Positions 8,135 through 15,945 of a stretch of 44,775 bases of DNA are shown in pieces. Each line of letters begins with the position of its first letter. Positions within the stretch are counted from its first letter, which is position 1. A program made the translations under genes and the position numbers. Source of the DNA: CAYORM01 sp964406375. Its GTDB lineage: Bacteria; Pseudomonadota; Alphaproteobacteria; DSM-16000; Inquilinaceae. Below the pieces are notes generated by a model that saw nothing but the letters and a program-made list of their open reading frames with translations, was not told the DNA's origin and made no database searches. Where the stretch lies: NCBI GenBank assembly GCA_964406375.1, contig CAYORM010000022.1:1-44775 (forward strand). Direction: 5' to 3'.

Positions 8135-8514
8135 AGGCGCGGGCTCAGGACCCCGCACGGCCCCGGCGCGGCCGCCGCGCCTGGGAATCCGGCCATATGG
8201 CGGAGCGCGTCGCGGCGCTTTTCCTCATCTGCAAGGGCTACCGCATCCTCGCCCGGCGCTTTCGCACGCCGGTGGGGGAGATCGACATCATCGCCCGGCG
8301 CGGGCGGGTCGTCGCCTATGTGGAGGTGAAGCACCGACCGGACGCGGCGACGGCGCTCGGGGCCGTATCCGACACCGCCCGGCGGCGCATCATCCGCGCT
8401 GCGGAATGGTACGGGGCGCGGCTCAGGGACCCGGATCTTGTCCAGCGTTTCGACGTCGTCGCCGTGCGGCCGTGGCGGCTGCCGCTTCACATGGAGAACG
8501 CCTGGACCGCCTGA
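8131..8514 (+). CDS. yraN: YraN family protein (UPF0102), endonuclease-like fold
   Basis: Small protein of the UPF0102/YraN family, which has a Holliday-junction-resolvase-like nuclease fold; its cellular role is not established. The 127 residues contain the family core FLICKGYRILARRFRTPVGEIDIIARR followed by VAYVEVKHR, which supplies the Glu-Asp-Glu-X-Lys residues of the PD-(D/E)XK active site. Start is GTG at 8131, overlapping the rsmI stop as GTGA, so translation is probably coupled. gshB follows after 78 bases, from what looks like its own promoter. Confidence 0.93.
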   Translation: MKARAQDPARPRRGRRAWESGHMAERVAALFLICKGYRILARRFRTPVGEIDIIARRGRVVAYVEVKHRPDAATALGAVSDTARRRIIRAAEWYGARLRDPDLVQRFDVVAVRPWRLPLHMENAWTA

Positions 8515-8529
8515 CCGATGCTTCCCGCC

Positions 8530-8559
8530 TTGACAGGAAGGGTCCGGACAGAGACTTAT
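8530..8559 (+). promoter_or_regulatory. Possible sigma-70 promoter of gshB
   Basis: A perfect TTGACA (8530-8535) is followed after 18 bases by ACTTAT (8554-8559), 3 of 6 to consensus. It lies in the 78-base gap before gshB. The -35 is strong, the -10 weak. Confidence 0.45.
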
Positions 8560-8592
8560 CACCCATAGTTCAGAACAAGGGTCGAACACGCC

Positions 8593-9531
8593 ATGAGCCT
8601 TCGCGTCGCCATCCAGATGGACCATATCAGCACCGTGAACATCCACGGGGACAGCACCTTCCGCCTCGCGCTGGAGGCGCAGGCGCGCGGCCACAGGCTC
8701 TGGCACTACAACGTCAATGACCTCGCGCTCCGCGACGGCAAGGTGACGACGGTGGCGGAGCCGCTCACCGTGCGGCGGGAGGAAGGCAATCACTTCACCC
8801 TCGGCGCGCGGGAGGAGGTCGATCTCGGCGCGGTGGACGTGGTGCTCATGCGCCAGGATCCGCCCTTCGACATGAACTACATCACGGGGACCCACATTCT
8901 CGACCATGTGCATCCCGAAACCCTGGTGGTGAACGACCCCACAAGCGTGCGCAACGCGCCCGAAAAGCTGTTCACCACCCTGTTCCCGGGCCTCATGCCG
9001 CCGACGCTCATCACCAGCCGCCGCGATGCGCTCGCCGATTTCCGCAAGGACTTCGGCGACATCATCCTGAAACCCCTCTACGGCAATGGCGGGGAAGGGG
9101 TCGTCCGCTTGAAGCCCGACGACGAGAACTTCAACTCCCTCCTCGAGCTCTTCACCCGCCACTACAAGGTGCCGGTGATGGCGCAGCGGTATCTCCCCGA
9201 AGTGCGCAAGGGCGACAAGCGCATCATCCTGGTCGACGGCAAGGCGGTGGGCGCCATCAACCGCGTTCCGGCGGAGGGCGAGGCCCGTTCCAACATGCAT
9301 GTGGGCGGCCGGGCCGAGCCCACGACCCTGACGGCGCGGGAGCACGAGATCTGCGAGGCCATCGGCCCCACCCTGAAGAAGATGGGCCTGATCTTCGTCG
9401 GCATCGACGTGATCGGCGACTGGCTCACCGAGATCAACGTCACCTCGCCCACGGGCATTCAGGAAGTCGAGCGCTTCGGCGGCGGCAACCTCGCCGCCCT
9501 CATCTGGGACGCCATCGAAGCCAGGCTCTGA
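8593..9531 (+). CDS. gshB: Glutathione synthetase
   Basis: ATP-grasp ligase joining gamma-glutamylcysteine and glycine, the second step of glutathione synthesis, in the cytoplasm. The 312 residues match prokaryotic GshB: N-terminal RVAIQMDHISTVN, the substrate segment DPPFDMNYITGTHILD, VVNDPTSVRNAPEKLF, the ATP-grasp loop KPLYGNGGEGVV and the C-terminal GIDVIGDWLTEINVTSPTGIQEV. Length is typical. AAGGG about 10 bases upstream supports the ATG at 8593. A terminator hairpin at 9539-9562 follows directly. gshA is not in the window. Confidence 0.98.
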   Translation: MSLRVAIQMDHISTVNIHGDSTFRLALEAQARGHRLWHYNVNDLALRDGKVTTVAEPLTVRREEGNHFTLGAREEVDLGAVDVVLMRQDPPFDMNYITGTHILDHVHPETLVVNDPTSVRNAPEKLFTTLFPGLMPPTLITSRRDALADFRKDFGDIILKPLYGNGGEGVVRLKPDDENFNSLLELFTRHYKVPVMAQRYLPEVRKGDKRIILVDGKAVGAINRVPAEGEARSNMHVGGRAEPTTLTAREHEICEAIGPTLKKMGLIFVGIDVIGDWLTEINVTSPTGIQEVERFGGGNLAALIWDAIEARL

Positions 9532-9538
9532 TACGGCG

Positions 9539-9562
9539 AAGGCCGCCCGAAGGCGGCCTTTT
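9539..9562 (+). terminator. Rho-independent terminator after gshB
   Basis: GGCCGCC (9541-9547), loop CGAA, GGCGGCC (9552-9558), then TTTT; AA/TT extend the stem. It begins 8 bases after the gshB stop and separates it from the convergent fadJ-type gene. Confidence 0.85.
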
Positions 9563-9576
9563 CCATGTTCACTCCG

Positions 9577-11757
9577 TCAGGCTGCGGCCTGCGCCGGGGC
9601 AGGATAGAAGGTCCGCCCCTCCCGCGCCATGTCGCGGAGGAGCTTCGGCGGCGCGAAGCGCTCGCCGTGGCGGGCGGCCAGTTCCTCGCATTCCGCGACG
9701 AAGCGCGCGACGCCGATGGTGTCGATCATGGAGAGCGGCCCGCCCGTATGCGGCGCGAAGCCCCAGCCGAAGATCGCGCCCACATCGGCGTCCGCCGGAT
9801 CCGTCACCACGTTTTCCTCAAGGCAGCGCACAACCTCGACGGCCTGGCGGTAAAGCAGGCGCTTCTTCACCTCGGCGACGCCGGGCTGATCGGCGCGCGG
9901 CGGGAAATGCTCGGCAAGGCCGGGCCAGAGATGCTTCTTGCCGCCTTCCGGATAGTCGTAGAAGCCCTTGCCCACCTTCTTGCCGAGGCGGCCGAGCCGG
10001 GTGACGAACAGCTCCGCGACCTCGTCCGCCGGATGGGGCTGGTAGGCGTCACCGAGCGCAGCCTTTGTGGCCTGCTGCACCTTGTACATGAGCTCGATCG
10101 AGACCTCGTCGGCGACCGCGAAGGGGCCGACCGCCATCCCCGCCTGCACCCCGCCATTCTCGATGAGCGCGGGGTTCACCCCTTCCTTCAGCATGGCGAT
10201 GGCTTCCGTGGGGTAGGTGCCGAAGCAGCGGCTCGTATAGAAGCCGCGGCTGTCGTTGACGACGATCGGGGTCTTGCGGATCTGCTGCACGTAATCGAGG
10301 GCGCGGGCGAGCGTTTCCTTGCTCGTTTCCTTGCCCATGATGATCTCGACGAGCGGCATCTTCTCGACCGGCGAGAAGAAATGGATGCCGATGAACTGGT
10401 TGGGGCGCTTCGACGCCTTGGCGAGCCCCGTGATCGGCAGGGTGGAGGTGTTGGATGCGAAGATGGCGGTCTCTAGCAGGACGGCTTCCGTCTTTTGAGT
10501 CACATCGGCCTTGATCTTCATGTCCTCGAACACCGCCTCGATCACGAGGTCGCAGCCCGCCAAGTCGGCGAAATCGGTGGTGGCATGGATGCGATTGAGG
10601 ATCGCCTCCATATCCTCCTTGCTGCGCCTGCCGCGGCGGACTTCCTTCTCGAGGCTTTGCGCGGCGTGGCTCTTTCCCTTCTCGGCGGCCTCGATCTTCA
10701 TGTCGAGGAGCACCACCTCCATGCCGGCGAGGGCCGACACATGGGCGATCCCGGCCCCCATCATGCCGGCGCCGAGGACGCCGAGCTTCGTGACCTTGCT
10801 CTTCGGCACGTCCGCCGGGCGGCGCACCAGCTTGTCCGCCTCGCCCTTGTTGACGAAGAGGGTGCGGATCATGTTGACGGGCTCCGGCCCGAGAAGGAGG
10901 GACGCGAAATAGCGGCTCTCGACCTTGATCGCCGTGTCGATGGGCAGCTGATGGCCCTCATAGACCGCGGCCAGAATGGCCTGGGCCGCCGGATAGTTGT
11001 CCCGGGTCTCCTTGCGGGTCATGGCGGTGCCGGCCATGAAGGTCTGCACCACCTTGACGTTCATGGAGCCCTCGCCGCCCGGAACCTTGAAGCCCTTCTT
11101 GTCCCAGGGCTGGACCGCATCGCCCTGCTCGCGGATCCAGCGCTTGGCCTCGTCCATCAGCCCGGCGGCGGGCACCACCTTGTGCACGATGCCGAAGCCC
11201 AAAGCCTCCTGCGGGCGGAAGCTGCGGCCCTGCAGGAGATAGGGAAGGGCGGCCTGCACGCCCATGAGGCGCACGAGGCGCTGGGTGCCGCCCGCGCCGG
11301 GCAGCAGCCCCACCTTCACCTCGGGCAGGCCGAGCTGGATCTTCTTGTCGTCCGCCACCACGCGATAGTGGCAGGCAAGGCAGAGTTCGAGCCCGCCGCC
11401 CATGGCGAGGCCGTTGATGGCGGCGGCGAACGGCTTGCCGCAGGTCTCGAGCTTGCGGAAGACGCGGTTGAACTCGAAGACGGCGGCCAGCAGCTCCTCC
11501 CGCGAGACGCTGTGCGCCTTGGCGGCAAGGCCTGCGAGCATGGCAAGGTCCGCCCCTGCCATGAAGGCGGGCTTGGCGGAGGTGATGACGGCGCCCTTGA
11601 TCTTTTCGTCCCCGGCGACNNNNNNNNNNACGCGGTCCACGAGCGCGTCAAGCTCGCGGATCATCTCCATGGTGATGAGATTCATGGAGCGGCCGGGAAG
11701 GTCGAGGGTCAGGACCGCAACGTCGTTGTCGGTCTCGAACCGGATGGTGCTGGTCAT
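9577..11757 (-). CDS. fadJ: Bifunctional enoyl-CoA hydratase / 3-hydroxyacyl-CoA dehydrogenase (FadJ/FadB type), with internal N gap
   Basis: Beta-oxidation enzyme carrying out the hydration and NAD-dependent dehydrogenation steps. N-terminal crotonase domain: AINGLAMGGGLELCLACHYRV (oxyanion hole), then GLPEVKVGLLPGAGGTQRLVRL with the catalytic Glu. The dehydrogenase domain has the NAD motif KLGVLGAGMMGAGIAHVSA, the catalytic-His segment FIGIHFFSPVEKMPLVEII and a C-terminal helical domain ending FGWGFAPHTGGPLSMID. GAGGAG precedes ATG 11757, 11 bases after the thiolase stop: last gene of an acyl-CoA dehydrogenase-thiolase-fadJ operon. Ten Ns at 11620-11629 fall early in the crotonase domain. 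As printed they give four unknown positions (726 residues in all), but the frame is kept on both sides and the gene is probably intact. FadB and FadJ cannot be told apart here. Confidence 0.93.
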   Translation of the reverse strand: MTSTIRFETDNDVAVLTLDLPGRSMNLITMEMIRELDALVDRXXXXVAGDEKIKGAVITSAKPAFMAGADLAMLAGLAAKAHSVSREELLAAVFEFNRVFRKLETCGKPFAAAINGLAMGGGLELCLACHYRVVADDKKIQLGLPEVKVGLLPGAGGTQRLVRLMGVQAALPYLLQGRSFRPQEALGFGIVHKVVPAAGLMDEAKRWIREQGDAVQPWDKKGFKVPGGEGSMNVKVVQTFMAGTAMTRKETRDNYPAAQAILAAVYEGHQLPIDTAIKVESRYFASLLLGPEPVNMIRTLFVNKGEADKLVRRPADVPKSKVTKLGVLGAGMMGAGIAHVSALAGMEVVLLDMKIEAAEKGKSHAAQSLEKEVRRGRRSKEDMEAILNRIHATTDFADLAGCDLVIEAVFEDMKIKADVTQKTEAVLLETAIFASNTSTLPITGLAKASKRPNQFIGIHFFSPVEKMPLVEIIMGKETSKETLARALDYVQQIRKTPIVVNDSRGFYTSRCFGTYPTEAIAMLKEGVNPALIENGGVQAGMAVGPFAVADEVSIELMYKVQQATKAALGDAYQPHPADEVAELFVTRLGRLGKKVGKGFYDYPEGGKKHLWPGLAEHFPPRADQPGVAEVKKRLLYRQAVEVVRCLEENVVTDPADADVGAIFGWGFAPHTGGPLSMIDTIGVARFVAECEELAARHGERFAPPKLLRDMAREGRTFYPAPAQAAA
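11620..11629. other. Assembly gap (10 N)
   Basis: Ten undetermined bases inside the fadJ-type gene. The left flank ends in AC and the right flank begins with AC on the plus strand, so the two contigs may overlap by two bases and nothing may be missing. Confidence 0.99.
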
Positions 11758-11768
11758 GGTCGCTCTCC

Positions 11769-12977
11769 TCAAACCCGTTCGATGATGGTGGCGGTGCCCA
11801 TGCCGCCGCCGATGCAGAGCGTCACAAGCGCCGTGCCCTTGCCAGTGCGCTCGAGCTCGTCGAGCGCCGTGCCGAGCAGCATGGCGCCCGTCGCCCCCAG
11901 GGGATGCCCCATGGCGATCGCGCCGCCATTGACGTTGACCACATCGTGATCAAGGTCGAGCGCCGGCATGAAGCGGAGGACGACGGCGGCGCAGGCCTCG
12001 TTCACTTCCCAGAGGTCGATGTCCCTTTTGTCCATGCCCGCGCGCTTCAAGGCCTTCTCGGCCGCGCGTTCGGGGCCGGTGAGCATGATGACGGGCTCGG
12101 ATCCCACGTCGGCGAAGGCGCGAATGCGGGCGCGGGGCTTCAATCCCAGGCGGTCGCCCATCTCCTTCGAGCCCACCAGCACGGCCGCCGCGCCGTCCAC
12201 GATGCCGCTGGAATTGCCGGCGTGATGCACATGGTTGATGCGCTCGATCTCGGGGTAGCGGAGAAGCGCCACCGCATCGAAGCCGTAGGTCTCGCCCTGG
12301 TCGGCGAAGGACGGATTGAGGGCGGCCAGGGACTGCATGGTGGTCTCGGGCCGGATATGCTCGTCGTGGTCGAGCACGGTGATGCCGAGGATGTCCTTGA
12401 CCGGCATCACGGATTTCGCGAACCGCCCCTCGTCCCAGGCGCGCTTCGCCCGCTTCTGGCTTTCGACGGCGTAGGAATCCACGTCCTCGCGGGAGAAGCC
12501 GTATTTGGTGGCGATGAGGTCCGCCGAGATGCCCTGAGGCACGAAGCCCACGCGCTTGTTGATGGTGGGATCCGTGAACCAGGCGCCGCCGTCGCTGCCC
12601 ATGGGGATGCGGGACATGGACTCAACCCCCCCGCCGATGACGAGGTCGGCCTGGCCGGACATCACCTTGGCCGCCGCCATGTTGACGGCGACGAGCCCCG
12701 AGGCGCAGAAGCGGTCCACCTGCACGCCCGGCACCTCGTCGGGGAAATCGGCGTTCAGGGCCGCCGCGCGGGCGATCACGCCGCCCTGCTCGCCGACGGG
12801 GGAGACGACGCCGCTGATGACGTCGTCAACCAGCGCCGGGTCAAGCTCGTTACGGTCCCGCAACGTTATCAGCACCTGCGTGAGGAGCGAGATGGGCGTG
12901 ATCTCGTGCAGGCTGCCGCTGCTCTTGCCGCGCCCGCGCGGGGTGCGGAGATGGTCGTAGATGTATGCGTCGGCCAT
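11769..12977 (-). CDS. fadA: Acetyl-CoA C-acyltransferase (thiolase)
   Basis: Thiolase performing the last, chain-shortening step of beta-oxidation. The 402 residues contain the nucleophile Cys91 in QVDRFCASGLVAVNMAA, the general-base His in NGGAIAMGHPLGATGA and the second catalytic Cys in TLCIGGGMG. Length is typical. Start taken at ATG 12977 (MADAYIYDHLRTPRG), the family start; an upstream ATG in frame adds 16 unrelated residues. It lies between the acyl-CoA dehydrogenase (28 bases upstream) and the fadJ-type gene (11 bases downstream) on the minus strand. The gene order favours a degradative thiolase over a biosynthetic acetoacetyl-CoA thiolase. Confidence 0.93.
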   Translation of the reverse strand: MADAYIYDHLRTPRGRGKSSGSLHEITPISLLTQVLITLRDRNELDPALVDDVISGVVSPVGEQGGVIARAAALNADFPDEVPGVQVDRFCASGLVAVNMAAAKVMSGQADLVIGGGVESMSRIPMGSDGGAWFTDPTINKRVGFVPQGISADLIATKYGFSREDVDSYAVESQKRAKRAWDEGRFAKSVMPVKDILGITVLDHDEHIRPETTMQSLAALNPSFADQGETYGFDAVALLRYPEIERINHVHHAGNSSGIVDGAAAVLVGSKEMGDRLGLKPRARIRAFADVGSEPVIMLTGPERAAEKALKRAGMDKRDIDLWEVNEACAAVVLRFMPALDLDHDVVNVNGGAIAMGHPLGATGAMLLGTALDELERTGKGTALVTLCIGGGMGTATIIERV

Positions 12978-13005
12978 GGCGTTCCGGTCCTTGTGCCTCG
13001 TGTGT

Positions 13006-14796
13006 TCAGAAATGGTCGGCGGCAAGGCCCATCACCGTGTCCGCCCCCGCCTCGATGCGGGCGAGATGGGCGGTGGCGGCGGGCAGGATGCGCTCCACGA
13101 AGAAGCGCGCCGTGACCAGCTTGTTCTTGTAGAAGTCCTTGTCGGCATCCCCGGCCGAAAGCCTGTCGGCGGCGATGCGGGCCATCTTCGCCCACATCAG
13201 GGCAAGGCAGACGAGGGCCATGAGATTGAGATAGTCGTGGGCCGCGGCCCCGGCATGGTTCGGGTTCTTCATGCCGTGCTGCATGAGCCACATGGTCGCT
13301 TGCTGCAGCTGCTGGAGCGCCTTGCCCAGGGGCTCAACGAATTGCCGCGAGGATTCGTCGTTCTTGTGCTCGTCCACATATTTCTGGACGAGGGCGAAGA
13401 AGGCGCGGATGGCGCGGCCGCCGTCCGCCGGCAGCTTGCGGCCCACGAGGTCCATGGCCTGGACGCCGTTGGTGCCTTCATAGATGGTGGCGATGCGGGC
13501 GTCCCTCAGGAACTGCTCCATGCCCCATTCGCGGATATAGCCGTGGCCGCCGAAGCATTGCATGGAAAGGCTTGCCGCCTCCATGCCCTGATCGGTGAGG
13601 TAGCTCTTGACCACGGGTGTCAGCAACCCCAGGAGATCGAGCGCCTGTTCGCGCGTCTTGTCATCCGGATGGCCGCGCACGATGTCCGCCTGCAGCCCGG
13701 CCCAGTAGGCAAGCGCCCGGCCGCCCTCGGCGAAGGCGCGGGCGGTCATGAGCATGCGCCGCACGTCGGGATGTACGATGATGGGGTCCGCCGCCTTGTC
13801 GGGCTCGGCAGGTCCCGTGAGCGCCCGGCCCTGCAGCCGGTCGCGGGCATAGGCGACGGCGTTCTGGTAGGCGACCTCGCCGATCGCAAGACCCTGCAGG
13901 CCGACGCCGAGCCGCGCCTCGTTCATCATGGTGAACATGGCGCGCATGCCCTTGTTCTCCTCGCCCACCAGCCAGCCGACGGCGTTCTCGTAGATGAGTT
14001 CGCAGGTGGCGTTGGAATGGATCCCCATCTTCTCCTCGATGCGGCCGCAGCGAACGCCGTTGCGCGCGCCGATGGAGCCGTCGTCATTGACGAGGAACTT
14101 GGGCACGAGGAACAGGCTGATGCCCCGGGTGCCTGCGGGCGCATCGGGCAGGCGGGCGAGCACCATATGGATGATGTTCTCGGCAAGGTCATGCTCGCCC
14201 GCGGAGATGAAGATCTTGGTGCCGTTGATCCGGTAAGTGCCGTCGCCCTGGGGCTCCGCCTTCGTGCGCAGAAGGCCGAGATCGGTGCCGCAATGGGGCT
14301 CGGTGAGGTTCATGGTGCCGGTCCATTCGCCGCTCACCATCTTGGGGAGGTATCTGGCCTTGAGCTCGTCCGAGGCATGGGCGGTGATCGCCTCGATGGC
14401 GCCCTTGGTGAGGCCCGGATACATGGAGAAGCCCCAGTTGGCGGCGATCATCATCTCGTTGATGGCAAGGCCGACGACCTGCGGCAGGCCCTGGCCGCCA
14501 TATTCGGGGCTTGCGGTCAGGCCCTGCCAGCCGCCCTGGACGTAAAGGTCATAGGCTTCCTTGAAGCCCTTGGGCGTGCGCACCACCCCGTTTTCGAAAT
14601 GGCAGCCTTCCTCGTCGCCCGAGCGGTTGAGGGGCTGCAGCACCTCCTCGGCGAATTTCGCACCTTCCTCGAGCACGGCGTCGACGAGCTCCGGCGTCGC
14701 TTCCGCGAAGTTCGGAAGATCGTTCTGGCGGTCCATGCCGATGAGCTCGTGCAGCACGAATTTCATGTCGCGGAGGGGGGCTTTGTAGATGGGCAT
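13006..14796 (-). CDS. Acyl-CoA dehydrogenase, large form (~600 residues)
   Basis: FAD flavoenzyme for the first dehydrogenation of beta-oxidation. At 596 residues it belongs to the long acyl-CoA dehydrogenase group with a C-terminal extension, common beside fadA/fadJ in alphaproteobacteria. Motifs: MPIYKAPLRDMKFVLHEL at the N-terminus (group signature), GGQGLPQVVGLAINEMM, MNLTEPHCGTDLGLLRTKA (flavin/substrate region), MQCFGGHGYIREWGMEQFLRDARI and IYEGTNGVQAMDLVGRK, where the catalytic Glu is expected. It starts about 70 bases after the stop of the upstream MerR regulator on the same strand, so co-transcription is likely. Chain-length preference cannot be read from the sequence. Confidence 0.93.
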   Translation of the reverse strand: MPIYKAPLRDMKFVLHELIGMDRQNDLPNFAEATPELVDAVLEEGAKFAEEVLQPLNRSGDEEGCHFENGVVRTPKGFKEAYDLYVQGGWQGLTASPEYGGQGLPQVVGLAINEMMIAANWGFSMYPGLTKGAIEAITAHASDELKARYLPKMVSGEWTGTMNLTEPHCGTDLGLLRTKAEPQGDGTYRINGTKIFISAGEHDLAENIIHMVLARLPDAPAGTRGISLFLVPKFLVNDDGSIGARNGVRCGRIEEKMGIHSNATCELIYENAVGWLVGEENKGMRAMFTMMNEARLGVGLQGLAIGEVAYQNAVAYARDRLQGRALTGPAEPDKAADPIIVHPDVRRMLMTARAFAEGGRALAYWAGLQADIVRGHPDDKTREQALDLLGLLTPVVKSYLTDQGMEAASLSMQCFGGHGYIREWGMEQFLRDARIATIYEGTNGVQAMDLVGRKLPADGGRAIRAFFALVQKYVDEHKNDESSRQFVEPLGKALQQLQQATMWLMQHGMKNPNHAGAAAHDYLNLMALVCLALMWAKMARIAADRLSAGDADKDFYKNKLVTARFFVERILPAATAHLARIEAGADTVMGLAADHF

Positions 14797-14866
14797 GGAC
14801 AGCTCCTTGAACTTTGCGTCAATCTGATCCCGCAACCGGCGGGAAGGGGTTACAGGAACAGCGTGT

Positions 14867-15313
14867 TCATTCCCCTGCGGTTCCTGTGCGGAACCTGGAT
14901 CTCGCCGCCGGTCCGCCGCAGGCGCCTTCGTCCTTCTCGCCGGCGGCGAGGAGGCCTTCGAGATGGCCGCAGAATTCCCGCAACTCGGCGATGGTGGATT
15001 CAATGTCGCGCCGCTGGCGCTCCAGAACCTCGATCCGCTCCCGGCATTTGACGAGCGTCGCGCGGCGTTGGGTCACCCGGTTGTCGCCGAGATCGTACAT
15101 GTCGAGCAGTTCGCCGATGTCGGCCAGCGACAGACCCACCCGCTTGCCGCGCAAAATCCAGGCGAGCCGGGCGCGATCGGCGGCGGAATAGACCCGCATC
15201 TGGCCGATGCGGCGCGGCCGGATCAGGTTCTGGTCCTCGTAGAACCGGATGGTGCGCGCGGTGACGCCGAATTCCTGCGCAAGGTCGGATATGCTATAGT
15301 TTCTCTCGCACAT
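14867..15313 (-). CDS. MerR-family transcriptional regulator (LiuR-like) of the beta-oxidation operon
   Basis: DNA-binding dimer with a MerR winged helix-turn-helix at the N-terminus (YSISDLAQEFGVTARTIRFYEDQNLI, about residues 6-32). A dimerisation coiled coil follows (about 75-120, RRATLVKCRERIEVLERQRRDIESTIAELREFC) and then a short basic tail; 148 residues. No metal-binding cysteine cluster is seen, which argues against a metal sensor and for an acyl-CoA or metabolite sensor such as LiuR; that assignment is inference from context. First gene of the merR-acd-fadA-fadJ operon and divergent from a DUF962/Mpo1-like gene. A perfect 16-bp palindrome (15352-15367) lies in the spacer of its own promoter, so autoregulation is likely. 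Confidence 0.88.
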   Translation of the reverse strand: MCERNYSISDLAQEFGVTARTIRFYEDQNLIRPRRIGQMRVYSAADRARLAWILRGKRVGLSLADIGELLDMYDLGDNRVTQRRATLVKCRERIEVLERQRRDIESTIAELREFCGHLEGLLAAGEKDEGACGGPAARSRFRTGTAGE

Positions 15314-15341
15314 GTGCAGGGTCCTGAACTCTTCGGGACCA

Positions 15342-15370
15342 TGCTAGTTTACGTTTACGTAAACGTCAAG
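15342..15370 (-). promoter_or_regulatory. merR promoter with MerR-type palindromic operator in the spacer
   Basis: Minus strand: TTGACG (15370-15365), 17 bases, TAGCAT (15347-15342), about 30 bases before the merR ATG. The spacer and -35 edge hold the perfect palindrome ACGTTTACGTAAACGT (15352-15367), with partial symmetry continuing outward. MerR-family proteins bind such dyads between -35 and -10. The same site lies just upstream of the divergent gene at 15381, so it could control both. Confidence 0.75.
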
Positions 15371-15380
15371 GAGGCGGCCC

Positions 15381-15767
15381 ATGGCTGTGGAGGAGCGGCA
15401 GGAAGGCAGATCACCCGATGCGTCGCCCGCGCGCATCGTCAACTACGCCGATTTCTTTGATTTCTATCTGATGGAACATCGCTCGCCCCGCTCGCGCGCG
15501 CTGCATTATCTCGGCACCATGGCCGCAAGCGCCCTCGTCATCGCCGCGATCGTCACGGGCAGGCCGTTGCTGCTCGTTCTCGCGCTCCTCTTCGGCTACG
15601 GCCCGGCCTGGATCGGCCATTTCGTGTTCGAGCGCAACCGGCCCGCGACCTTCCGCTATCCCTTGTGGTCCCTCGTTAGCGACTATCGCATGGTCTATCT
15701 CTGGCTCAGGGGAGAAATCGACGCCGCGCTTCAAGCGGCGGAGCGGCGGACCGGCCGCGCCGCCTGA
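15381..15767 (+). CDS. DUF962 / Mpo1-like membrane protein
   Basis: Small membrane protein of the DUF962 (Mpo1-like, YGL010w) family. The 128 residues contain the conserved NYADFFDFYLMEHRSPRSRALHYLGT, two hydrophobic segments (about 46-60 and 62-75) and the signature GYGPAWIGHFVFERNRPATFRYPLWSLVSDYRM, whose conserved histidines would be the metal ligands. Yeast Mpo1 is an iron-dependent dioxygenase in fatty-acid alpha-oxidation; bacterial members are mostly uncharacterised. An ideal AAGGAGG precedes the ATG. It diverges from the merR-beta-oxidation operon with the palindrome between them, consistent with a shared lipid-catabolism role (inference). Confidence 0.85.
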   Translation: MAVEERQEGRSPDASPARIVNYADFFDFYLMEHRSPRSRALHYLGTMAASALVIAAIVTGRPLLLVLALLFGYGPAWIGHFVFERNRPATFRYPLWSLVSDYRMVYLWLRGEIDAALQAAERRTGRAA

Positions 15768-15810
15768 GCTCCCTTGAATCGTGGAACGCGCGATCCATCT
15801 TTCAATCGCG

Positions 15811-15854
15811 ACCGCCGGACGGCTCCTGGCGCGGGCCGCCGCTCCCCCGGCGGT
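15811..15854. repeat. Inverted repeat downstream of the DUF962 gene
   Basis: ACCGCCGG (15811-15818) and CCGGCGGT (15847-15854) form a perfect 8-bp stem over a long 28-base GC-rich loop that can fold further. No T-tract follows. It may be a weak terminator for the DUF962 gene; function is unproven. Confidence 0.35.
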
Positions 15855-15886
15855 CTAATCACTGGTATTCCCCTGTTTACTGGCGT

Positions 15887-15904
15887 ATAGCCATTAAAGG
15901 CTAT
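15887..15904. promoter_or_regulatory. Palindromic operator candidate upstream of TauE/SafE gene
   Basis: Perfect inverted repeat ATAGCC-N6-GGCTAT in an AT-richer patch, 41 bases before the transporter ATG. The size and spacing suit a dimeric regulator. No regulator gene is adjacent, so the binding protein is unknown. Confidence 0.4.
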
Positions 15905-15945
15905 GTCGGGCCGTCCGCCCCATTCCAGGTCGAAATGTCCGCCCC

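Noticed and set aside
9565..13115. Long plus-strand reading frames opposite the beta-oxidation genes
   Set aside because: They are His/Gly/Ala-rich antisense shadows caused by high GC third positions; the minus-strand frames carry complete enzyme motifs.
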